Made by a program: the position numbers and the translations under genes
Notes under the pieces: generated by a model
Database searches by the model: none
What the model was told of the DNA's origin: nothing
Seen by the model: the letters and a program-made list of their open reading frames with translations, nothing else
Shown here: positions 25,169 to 32,580 of the stretch, piece after piece
How positions within the stretch are numbered: position 1 is the first letter of the stretch
Layout of the letters: each line of letters begins with the position of its first letter
DNA from: Rhodococcus maanshanensis NBRC 100610
Lineage (GTDB): Bacteria > Actinomycetota > Actinomycetes > Mycobacteriales > Mycobacteriaceae
Assembly (NCBI RefSeq): GCF_001894865.1
Contig: NZ_BCXA01000029.1
Location: 52,373 to 116,372, forward strand
Length of the DNA: 64,000 nt
Reading direction: 5' to 3'

Positions 25169-27675
25169 ACAACAAGTCGGTAGTGGTGATCGGGCACGGA
25201 ATGGTCGGCCATCGATTCGTCGAGGCGCTGCGCGCGCGGGACGAGGACGCCCAGTGGCGAGTGACCGTCCTGTGTGAGGAGACGCTGCCCGCCTACGACC
25301 GCGTCGGCCTGTCCTCGTACGTCGGATCCTGGGACGCAAAGGAACTGGCGCTCGCGGGCAACGACTATGCAGGCGACGCGCTGGTCGAGCTGCGGACCGG
25401 TGAGCGGGCCGTCGAGATCGACCGCGCCGCGCGCACCGTCACCACCGGTTCCGGCGAGACCCTCGGCTACGACGCCCTCGTCATGGCCACCGGCTCGTAC
25501 CCGTTCGTGCCGCCGATCCCGGGCCACGACCGCCCCGAGTGCTTCGTGTACCGCACCATCGACGACCTCGACGGGATCCGTGCCACCGCGGAGAAGGCGG
25601 GCCAGGGTGCGGTCGGCGTCGTCGTCGGTGGCGGCCTGCTCGGCCTGGAGGCGGCCAACGCGCTCCGGCTGATGGGCATGACCCCGCACGTGGTCGAGTT
25701 CGCCCCCCGGTTGATGCCGCTGCAGGTCGACGAGGGCGGCGGGGCGTTGCTGGCGCGGCTGGTCACCGACCTCGGTGTCACCGTGCACGCGGGCGTCGGC
25801 ACCGCCGCCATCACCGAGGGCCCGGACGGCGTGAGTGTCGAACTCTCGGACGGGTCGGTGATCGAGGCGGCGCTGCTGGTGTTCTCGGCAGGCATCCGGC
25901 CGCAGGATCAGCTGGCCCGTGCGGCCGGGCTCGAGATCGGCGAACGCGGCGGCATCCTCACCGACCTCGGCTGCCGGACCTCGGACGAGGCCGTCTTCGC
26001 CGTCGGTGAGTGCGCGGCCGTCGAGGGCGTCGCCTACGGCCTGGTCGCGCCCGGCTACACCACCGCCGAGATCGTGGCCGATCGACTGCTCGGTGGCGCA
26101 GCCGAGTTCCCCGGTGCGGACCTGTCCACCAAGCTCAAGCTGATGGGGGTGGACGTCGCCAGTTTCGGTGATGCGCACGCTCAGACGCCCGGTGCCCTCG
26201 AGGTGGTCCTCAGCGACGCGGCCAAGGGCACCTACGCCAAGCTCGTGGTGTCCGATGACGCCAAGATCCTGCTCGGCGGCATCCTCGTCGGCGACGCGTC
26301 CGCATACGCGTCGCTGCGCCCCCTGGTCGGCCGCGAGCTCCCGGGTGACCCGGCGTCGCTGATCTCGCCCGCGGGCGAGAAGCCCGGTGCCGGATCGCTG
26401 CCCGACGATGCCGAGGTGTGCTCGTGCAACGGCGTCACGAAGGGCGCCATCTGCGGTGCGATCGCCGAGGGCGCCTGCGACATCGCCTCCGTGAAGAGCT
26501 GCACCAACGCGGGAACCACCTGTGGCGGCTGCCTGCCAACGATCAAGCAGCTGCTGGCCTCGTCCGGCGTGGTGATGTCGAAGGCGCTCTGCGAGCACTT
26601 CGAGCAGTCGCGGGCGGAGCTGTTCGAGATCGTGATGGCGACGGGAACCCGGACGTTCTCCGCGCTGATCACCAAGTTCGGCACGGGAACCGGATGTGAC
26701 ATCTGCAAGCCGGTCGTGGCCTCGATCCTGGCCTCGACCGATTCGGATCACATCCTGCACCGGAACCAGGCCTCGCTGCAGGACACCAACGACCACTTCC
26801 TGGCCAACATCCAGAAGAACGGCACCTACTCGGTGGTGCCGCGGATGCCCGGCGGCGAGTGCACCCCCGAGCAGCTGATCGTGATCGGTGAGGTGGCACG
26901 GGATTTCGGTCTGTACACCAAGGTCACCGGTGGCCAGCGCATCGACCTGTTCGGTGCCCGCGTCGAGCAGCTGCCCGCGATCTGGAAGCGTCTGGTCGAT
27001 GCCGGCATGGAATCCGGTCAGGCATACGGCAAGTCGCTGCGCACGGTGAAGAGCTGTGTCGGGTCCACCTGGTGCCGATACGGCGTCCAGGACTCCGTCG
27101 GGATGGCCGTCGGACTCGAGAACCGTTACCGCGGTCTGCGTTCCCCTCACAAGATCAAGTTCGGTGTCTCCGGTTGCGCGCGTGAGTGCGCGGAGGCCCG
27201 CGGCAAGGACGTCGGCGTCATCGCCACCGAGAACGGTTGGAACCTCTACGTCGGCGGCAACGGCGGGCAGTCGCCCAAGCACGCGCAGCTGCTGGCGGGC
27301 GGTCTCGACGACGAGACGCTGATCCGCTACATCGACCGGTACCTGATGTTCTACGTCCGCACCGCCGACCGGTTGCAGCGCACCGCGCCGTGGGTGGAGG
27401 CGATGGAGGGCGGCCTCGATCACCTCAAGGCCGTCGTCTGCGAGGACAGCCTCGGTATCGCCGCCGAGCTCGAGGCGGCGATGGCCAAGCACGTCGAGGG
27501 CTACCAGGACGAGTGGGCGGGCGTGCTCGACGACCCGGAGAAGCTCTCGCGCTTCGTGTCCTTCGTCAATGCACCGGAGGAGGCCGACCCGACAGTGGTG
27601 TTCGACGAGTCCGGCGATCGCAAGATCCCGGTCCTGATGGGGATGCCGCCGATGCCGGCCACGACCTCCCAGTAG
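25165..27675 (+). CDS. nirB: Assimilatory nitrite reductase [NAD(P)H] large subunit NirB
   Basis: An 836-residue siroheme enzyme that reduces nitrite to ammonium. In order: FAD domain (VVVIGHGMVGHRFVEAL), NAD domain (VVVGGGLLGLEAANALRL), BFD [2Fe-2S] domain (CSCNGV, CGGCLP), then the nitrite/sulphite-reductase repeats. The siroheme-[4Fe-4S] cysteines are C-x5-C in 'KSCVGSTWCRYG' and C-x3-C in 'GVSGCARECAEA'. Length is normal. ATG 25165 follows GAAGAGGG and overlaps the flavoprotein stop (ATGA). A 105-nt gap with a GlnR-like site precedes nirD. Confidence 0.97.
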   Translation: MNNKSVVVIGHGMVGHRFVEALRARDEDAQWRVTVLCEETLPAYDRVGLSSYVGSWDAKELALAGNDYAGDALVELRTGERAVEIDRAARTVTTGSGETLGYDALVMATGSYPFVPPIPGHDRPECFVYRTIDDLDGIRATAEKAGQGAVGVVVGGGLLGLEAANALRLMGMTPHVVEFAPRLMPLQVDEGGGALLARLVTDLGVTVHAGVGTAAITEGPDGVSVELSDGSVIEAALLVFSAGIRPQDQLARAAGLEIGERGGILTDLGCRTSDEAVFAVGECAAVEGVAYGLVAPGYTTAEIVADRLLGGAAEFPGADLSTKLKLMGVDVASFGDAHAQTPGALEVVLSDAAKGTYAKLVVSDDAKILLGGILVGDASAYASLRPLVGRELPGDPASLISPAGEKPGAGSLPDDAEVCSCNGVTKGAICGAIAEGACDIASVKSCTNAGTTCGGCLPTIKQLLASSGVVMSKALCEHFEQSRAELFEIVMATGTRTFSALITKFGTGTGCDICKPVVASILASTDSDHILHRNQASLQDTNDHFLANIQKNGTYSVVPRMPGGECTPEQLIVIGEVARDFGLYTKVTGGQRIDLFGARVEQLPAIWKRLVDAGMESGQAYGKSLRTVKSCVGSTWCRYGVQDSVGMAVGLENRYRGLRSPHKIKFGVSGCARECAEARGKDVGVIATENGWNLYVGGNGGQSPKHAQLLAGGLDDETLIRYIDRYLMFYVRTADRLQRTAPWVEAMEGGLDHLKAVVCEDSLGIAAELEAAMAKHVEGYQDEWAGVLDDPEKLSRFVSFVNAPEEADPTVVFDESGDRKIPVLMGMPPMPATTSQ

Positions 27676-27721
27676 CGGGTGGGGACCGCTCAGTATCTGC
27701 TTACCCCGAGGGAATCGCGGC

Positions 27722-27737
27722 TTAACGCCCAGGAAAC
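27722..27737 (+). promoter_or_regulatory. Candidate GlnR site between nirB and nirD
   Basis: TTAAC, 6 nt, GAAAC fits the GlnR a-b half-site spacing (GTNAC-N6-GNAAC) with one base changed. It suggests that nirD and the genes after it can be transcribed separately under nitrogen control. Confidence 0.4.
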
Positions 27738-27780
27738 ACCGGATAAGTAGAAAGTAAGCCTGCATTACAGGAGGACCGCG

Positions 27781-28203
27781 ATGATGACCGTTATCGAGAT
27801 GAAGGCGCACAACGTGACCGGACCCGGACGCGAGAGCGTCAACGACGGACGACTCGAATGGACCTCGGCCTGCCCGCTCAGCCACCTCATCCCGGGGCTC
27901 GGCGTCGCGGTGCTGATTCGGGGGGGTGAGCAGGCAGCCCTGTTCCTCATGGAGGACGGCTCGCTCTACGCAGTGGGGAACATCGACCCCTTCGGGCGCG
28001 CGGCGGTGATGTCGCGCGGCCTGGTCGGGGACAGGGCAGGCGAGCCCATCGTGGTCTCGCCGCTGCTCAAGCAGGTGTTCTCGCTCGTCGACGGGCGCTG
28101 CCTCGACGACGAGTCCGTCCGGCTGCCGGTGTACGACGTGCGGGTCTGGGCCGGCATGGTCCAGGTCCACAGCACCTCGGCTGCCGCGGCGGACAGCGCA
28201 TGA
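27781..28203 (+). CDS. nirD: Nitrite reductase small subunit NirD
   Basis: A 140-residue Rieske-fold protein without the Rieske cysteine-histidine ligands, as normal for NirD. Visible: 'CPLSHLIPGLGVAVLIRGGE', 'LFLMEDGSLYAVGNIDPFG', 'GEPIVVSPLLKQVFSLVDG' and 'LPVYDVRVWAGMVQVHS'. It forms the nitrite reductase with NirB. An AGGAGG site lies before ATG 27781 (a second ATG follows directly). The stop overlaps the next gene by ATGA. Confidence 0.95.
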   Translation: MMTVIEMKAHNVTGPGRESVNDGRLEWTSACPLSHLIPGLGVAVLIRGGEQAALFLMEDGSLYAVGNIDPFGRAAVMSRGLVGDRAGEPIVVSPLLKQVFSLVDGRCLDDESVRLPVYDVRVWAGMVQVHSTSAAAADSA

Positions 28204-29360
28204 GCGAGGGGAGGGCGGTGCCGCAGGTCGGTGAGCCGCTGTCCGGTTTCACCGTCGGGGTCACCGCGGCCAGGCGGTCGGAGGAGTTCACCACTCTGCT
28301 GACCCGGCGCGGCGCCACCGTCGTGCACGCGGCCGCGATCCGGATCATCCCGCTCGTCGACGATGCCGAGCTGGAACGGGTGACAAGGGAACTGATCGAC
28401 AACCCACCCGAGATCGCGGTCGCGACCACAGGAATCGGCTTTCGCGGCTGGATGGAGGCCGCCGACGGGTGGGGGCTCGCCGAGCAGTTGGGCGAGGCGC
28501 TGTCGAGGGCGCGGCTGCTGGCCCGAGGTCCGAAGGCGAAGGGAGCGATCCGCGCCGCGGACCTGCGTGAGGAGTGGTCGCCGGTCTCCGAGTCCTCGGC
28601 CGAGGTGATCGATCACCTGCTCGCCGAGGGCGTCGAGGGCAAGCGGATCGCCGTGCAGCTGCACGGCGCCACCACCGAATGGGAGCCGCTTCCCGACTTC
28701 TGCGAGGTGCTCCGGGTGGCCGGGGCCGAGGTCGTCCCGGTGCCGGTGTACCGCTGGACCCAGCCCGACGACCCGACCGCGATGGACCGCCTCATCGAGC
28801 TGACCGTCAGCGGGGGCCTGGACGCGCTGAGTTTCACCAGCGCGCCCGCGGTGGCGTCGATGCTGATCCGCGCCAAGGAGATCGGCCTCGTCGACCCACT
28901 GCTGAACTCGTTGCGCACCCGGGTGCTCGCGGTGTGCGTCGGGCCGGTCACCGCGGCGCCGCTCGAGGCGCTCGGCGTCCCGAGCACCATGCCGGGGCGG
29001 GCCAGGCTCGGGTCGCTCGCCCGGCACATCGCCGAGGAGCTGCCGCGGCGTTCGGTGCGCCTGCGCGCGGCGGGTCACGACGTGAGCGTGCGCGGCGGAT
29101 GTGTCGTCGTGGACGGCGAGGTTCGCCAACTCGCACCTGCCGCAATGGCTTTGATGCGAACACTGGCGCATCGACCCGGACGCGTGGTCTCTCGGGAGGA
29201 ACTGCTCTCCGTGCTCCCCGGCGGCGGCGAGGACACCCATGCCGTTGAGACCGCCATCGCACGGCTGCGGACCTGTCTCGGCGCCCCCAAGATCGTGCAG
29301 ACGGTGGTCAAGCGTGGCTACCGCCTCGCCCTCGACCCGGTCGATTGCGGGGACGACTAG
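28200..29360 (+). CDS. Uroporphyrinogen-III synthase domain fused to an OmpR-type DNA-binding domain
   Basis: A 386-residue two-domain protein. Residues about 15-275 form a HemD/uroporphyrinogen-III synthase-like domain ('LSGFTVGVTAARRSEEFTTL', 'AVATTGIGFRGWMEAAD', 'LDALSFTSAPAVASML', 'LAVCVGPVTAAPLEALGV'). Residues about 285-380 are a winged helix of the OmpR C-terminal type ('LMRTLAHRPGRVVSREELLS', 'VETAIARLR', 'VVKRGYRLAL'). There is no receiver domain. It resembles Rv0260c. It may make or sense tetrapyrrole precursors and regulate the cluster. ATG overlaps nirD; the stop overlaps the CbiX gene by 1 nt. Confidence 0.9.
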   Translation: MSEGRAVPQVGEPLSGFTVGVTAARRSEEFTTLLTRRGATVVHAAAIRIIPLVDDAELERVTRELIDNPPEIAVATTGIGFRGWMEAADGWGLAEQLGEALSRARLLARGPKAKGAIRAADLREEWSPVSESSAEVIDHLLAEGVEGKRIAVQLHGATTEWEPLPDFCEVLRVAGAEVVPVPVYRWTQPDDPTAMDRLIELTVSGGLDALSFTSAPAVASMLIRAKEIGLVDPLLNSLRTRVLAVCVGPVTAAPLEALGVPSTMPGRARLGSLARHIAEELPRRSVRLRAAGHDVSVRGGCVVVDGEVRQLAPAAMALMRTLAHRPGRVVSREELLSVLPGGGEDTHAVETAIARLRTCLGAPKIVQTVVKRGYRLALDPVDCGDD

Positions 29361-30106
29361 TGAGCGGGCCCGCGCTGGTGCTCGTCGCGCACGGCACCAG
29401 GAGCCCACGCGGCGTCGACATGGTCGCCGCGCTCGCCGACGCGGTGGCGGATGAGGTGGGCACGACCCGCGTCGCCTTCGTGGACGTGCTCGGGCCGTCG
29501 CCCTCGGAGGTGCTCCGCGACCTCGGCGGCCCCGCCGTCGTGGTGCCCGCGTTCCTGGCCTCGGGGTACCACGTGCACACCGATGTCCCGCGCGAGGTCG
29601 CGGATTCCGGGCACCCCGACGTGACCGTGACCAGGGCGCTCGGGCCGGACCCGGTGCTGGCCACGGTGCTGTTCGAGCGCCTGCGCGAGGCGGGCTGGCG
29701 GCCGGGCGACGCGGTGGTGCTGGCTGCGGCCGGATCCTCGGATCCGCGGGCACTGGCCGATGTGCGCTGCGGCGCCATGATGCTCGCGGAACTGGTCGGG
29801 AGCTCGGTACACATCGGCTACGTCGCGACCGCGGAGCCGCGGGTGCCCGAGGTGGTCGAGGGACTGCGGGCGGCGGGTCACCGTCGGGTGTTCATCGCCT
29901 CGTATCTGTTGGCGCACGGCCTGTTCCACCGGAGGCTGGTCGATGCCGGATCGGACGGGGTGGCCGAGCCGCTCGGCGTGCACCCGGCATTGGTTCGGCT
30001 GCTTGCCGACCGCTACCGGTCCGGCTGCGTGCGACATGGGAGGAACGAGTCCGCCCACGCACCTGTGCTGGCGACAACGCCAGGAGGGGGGACTCGCCTG
30101 GCGTGA
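29360..30106 (+). CDS. Sirohydrochlorin chelatase (CbiX/SirB type)
   Basis: A 248-residue two-repeat chelatase that inserts Fe2+ (or Co2+) into sirohydrochlorin, the last step to the siroheme of NirB. The first half has 'LVLVAHGTRSPRGVDMV' with the metal histidine, 'AFVDVLGPSPSEVL' and 'AVVVPAFLASGYHVHTDVP'; the second half repeats these as 'HIGYVATAEPRVPEVV' and 'RVFIASYLLAHGLFHRRL'. GTG 29360 overlaps the previous stop (TAGTG). Converges on the response-regulator gene, 10 nt between. Confidence 0.93.
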   Translation: MSGPALVLVAHGTRSPRGVDMVAALADAVADEVGTTRVAFVDVLGPSPSEVLRDLGGPAVVVPAFLASGYHVHTDVPREVADSGHPDVTVTRALGPDPVLATVLFERLREAGWRPGDAVVLAAAGSSDPRALADVRCGAMMLAELVGSSVHIGYVATAEPRVPEVVEGLRAAGHRRVFIASYLLAHGLFHRRLVDAGSDGVAEPLGVHPALVRLLADRYRSGCVRHGRNESAHAPVLATTPGGGTRLA

Positions 30107-30116
30107 GTCTGGCGAA

Positions 30117-30797
30117 TCACCCGGACCGTGGATGTCGCGAGTCGCGCGGGGTCACCAGGCCGGATTCGTAGGCGAGCACCACGAGTTGCGCGCGGTCGCG
30201 GGCGTGCAGCTTGGTCATGGCACGGTTGACGTGGGTCTTCGCGGTCAGCGGACTGATCACCATGCGGTCGGCGATCTCGTCGTTGGATAGGCCCTGCGCG
30301 ACCATGGTTACGGCCTCGCGTTCGCGGGTGGTCAGTTCCTTCAGTTCCGCGCCGGTTCCGGGGTTGAGCGGCTGGGTGACGTACTGATCGATCAGCCGAC
30401 GGGTGATCGATGGCGCGAGGAGGGCGTCGCCGCGCGCGGCGACGCGGACGGAATGGAGGAAGTCCGCCGGCTGAATGTCTTTGACGAGGAATCCTGCCGC
30501 CCCCGCGCGCAGCGCGTTGAAGACGTACTCGTCCAAGCCGTAGTTGGTCAGGATGACCACATGCACACCAGCCAGGGTCGGGTCCGCCGCAATGAGTCGC
30601 GTCGCTTCGATGCCGTCGATGACCGGCATCTGAATATCGATGAGCGCGATGTCGGGCAGGTGCTGCCTGGCCATGGCGAGGCCCTCGCCCCCGTCTGCGG
30701 CCTCGGCCACGACCTCGATGTCGTCCTCGAGGTCGAGGAGCGCGCGGAATCCGCTGCGAATGAGTGGCTGGTCGTCGACCAGCAGGACCCGGATCAC
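30117..30797 (-). CDS. NarL/LuxR-family response regulator
   Basis: A 226-residue two-component regulator. The receiver (about 1-120) has the acidic pair VDDQ, phosphoacceptor Asp54 in ALIDIQMP and the conserved lysine in 'FLVKDIQP'. The C-terminal LuxR helix-turn-helix is 'LTTREREAVTMVAQGLSNDE' and 'TAKTHVNRAMTKLHARDRAQ'. GTG 30797 overlaps the kinase stop (GTGA), so kinase and regulator are translationally coupled. The target may be the adjacent small membrane protein gene. Confidence 0.95.
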   Translation of the reverse strand: MIRVLLVDDQPLIRSGFRALLDLEDDIEVVAEAADGGEGLAMARQHLPDIALIDIQMPVIDGIEATRLIAADPTLAGVHVVILTNYGLDEYVFNALRAGAAGFLVKDIQPADFLHSVRVAARGDALLAPSITRRLIDQYVTQPLNPGTGAELKELTTREREAVTMVAQGLSNDEIADRMVISPLTAKTHVNRAMTKLHARDRAQLVVLAYESGLVTPRDSRHPRSG

Positions 30798-31900
30798 GAC
30801 GTGCGGTCCACGGGTAGTTCGGCCTGTACCGAGAAGCCGCCCGCGCTGCGCGGTTCCGCCCGCAGGCGACCGCCGAGGGCGGTGACGCGCTCGCGCATGC
30901 CGAGTAGCCCGACGCCGGCTACTGAAGCGGTGTCCGGTGTTGCCTTGCCGTCGTCGTCGACCCGTATGACCAGGGCATCGGGACGGTAGTCGATCCGAAT
31001 AGACGCCGTCGCGGCGGCGGCGTGCCGGGCGATATTGGTCAGCGACTCCTGCACGATCCGGTAGCCGGTGCGGTCCACCGTGGCCGGCACACCCTGACAT
31101 TGCCCTTCGATCGTCAGCGTCGCGTTCAGACCGGTCGTCCGTGCCCGATTCACAAGGTCCGGGACGTCTGCGAGCCCTTGCGGCGGGCTCTTGCCGTCAT
31201 CGCGCAGCGCCTCGAGGGTCGCCCGCAGTTCCCGGGCCGCCTCGCGGCCGGCCTCCCGGATCGCCAGCAATGCCTCGGGCACATCTTCGCCCCGCTTACG
31301 GGCCACGTGGACGGCGGCCTCGGACTGCACCTTGATCACCGAGATCTGGTGGGTCAGCGAATCGTGCAGTTCCCGCGCGATGTGCAGCCGCTCCTCGTCC
31401 GCGCGACGCCGTGCGGTTTCCTCCCGGGAGCGCTCGGCTTCGTCCGCCCGCCGCTCGGCCTGTCGCAGCGCTTCTCCCGCTGCACCGGCCGCGATCAACC
31501 ATGCGATTTCCAGGGCGCCCCGAGCCTGCGCGAACGCCTCTTCCGTGTCGTCTAGGGAGGCCAGGCCAGCGAGCGGGAGAGCGGCCAGCAGGGTCACCGA
31601 CGCTGCCACGGTGATCATGCGGTGCCCCGCCCGGACCGAGGCGTACACCGCGAACACGAAGGCGGCAGCAGGAACGTCGAATCCGATCGCCTGGTAACCC
31701 AGCGCGCACAATCCGGTCACGGCCAGTACGGTGACTGGAGCCCGGCGGCGCGCGGCGAGCGCCAGACCGCTGGCTGTCAACAACGCGTAGCCGAGCGGGT
31801 CGAGGTCAGTCGGGGCGTGTTGCCTGGACAGCCCGCCGGCCAGCAGGATCGCGGCCACACCGACGGCGAGGGCCCAGTCTCCGATCCGTCCCCGGTTCAT
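30794..31900 (-). CDS. Membrane sensor histidine kinase (NarL-type partner)
   Basis: A 368-residue kinase with four to five N-terminal membrane segments (about 8-140), a linking coiled coil rich in Glu/Arg (145-172), the HisKA_3 phosphoacceptor 'IARELHDSLTHQISVIK' (His179) and a short HATPase domain ('YRIVQESLTNIARHAAA', 'VDDDGKA', 'GVGLLGMRERV'). There is no large extracellular sensor, so it probably senses within the membrane, like DesK- or LiaS-type kinases. First gene of a kinase-regulator pair, divergent from a small exported membrane protein. Confidence 0.94.
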   Translation of the reverse strand: MNRGRIGDWALAVGVAAILLAGGLSRQHAPTDLDPLGYALLTASGLALAARRRAPVTVLAVTGLCALGYQAIGFDVPAAAFVFAVYASVRAGHRMITVAASVTLLAALPLAGLASLDDTEEAFAQARGALEIAWLIAAGAAGEALRQAERRADEAERSREETARRRADEERLHIARELHDSLTHQISVIKVQSEAAVHVARKRGEDVPEALLAIREAGREAARELRATLEALRDDGKSPPQGLADVPDLVNRARTTGLNATLTIEGQCQGVPATVDRTGYRIVQESLTNIARHAAAATASIRIDYRPDALVIRVDDDGKATPDTASVAGVGLLGMRERVTALGGRLRAEPRSAGGFSVQAELPVDRTS

Positions 31901-32116
31901 GCCTGAACCCTAGCCGGACGTTTGTACAGGCAACAGACTGCACGTGGACGATCAGTCGCTACCGCATCCGCGGTATCTCCTCGGCTCAATGCTGCGTCCG
32001 TGGTAACCCGCTACGGCAGCGGTGGCAATGTGAAATATCTTCGCTCGCAGGATGACTGACGGCCGCCCAGTGGACATGATCGAGCCAGGTCCAGTCATAC
32101 GAAGAAGGAGCATCCC

Positions 32117-32554
32117 GTGTCTGTTCGTAACCTGTTTGCCGCCGCCGCAGCCGCCTTGCTCGGCGGTGTCGCGCTCGCAGCACCGGCCCTCGCGGACGTT
32201 TCGGTCCAGTCGGTCGCCGCCAGTGACGGCATGACCTCCGGCCGGCTCGGGCCCACCCTGACCGCGCTGGTGGGGTTTACCGCCGTGGTCATCGGTGCGC
32301 TGGCCCTCCGTTCTGCCGGTCGTATCGGGTCCTGGGGAAACGGGCCGGTGGTGGCCCTGGTGACGGGGCTCATCAGCGTGGTCGTCGGTGGGCTGTTCGC
32401 GGTCACCGCCGACGGTGGTCCCGGCACCGGCAACGGGATTGTCGGGGCGTTCGCGGCCGTGCTGTTCGGCCTGATCGGGGTGCTCCTCGGTGCGCTGGCT
32501 CTAGCCCGCAACCGCCGCGCCGGGCTGACCGCAGCGAATACCAACGCGCGTTAG
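32117..32554 (+). CDS. Small exported membrane protein next to the two-component system
   Basis: A 145-residue protein with an N-terminal signal (RNLFAAAAAALLGGVALAA, probable cleavage after 'APALA') and three further hydrophobic segments at about 45-65, 78-98 and 110-130, separated by Gly-rich loops, and a basic C-terminus. It looks like the DUF6223 family, but I am not certain. GTG 32117 has GAAGGAG upstream. The 216-nt divergent gap to the histidine kinase suggests joint regulation, as for proteins that report membrane stress. Confidence 0.72.
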   Translation: MSVRNLFAAAAAALLGGVALAAPALADVSVQSVAASDGMTSGRLGPTLTALVGFTAVVIGALALRSAGRIGSWGNGPVVALVTGLISVVVGGLFAVTADGGPGTGNGIVGAFAAVLFGLIGVLLGALALARNRRAGLTAANTNAR

Positions 32555-32580
32555 GGACGGTCGGACGCCCGCCCATTCCA

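Noticed and set aside
24745..28170. 1141-codon open frame on the minus strand across the nitrite genes
   Set aside because: A GC-rich shadow of nirB and its neighbours; composition is His/Asp/Arg/Gly with no domain. The plus strand has clear enzymes.
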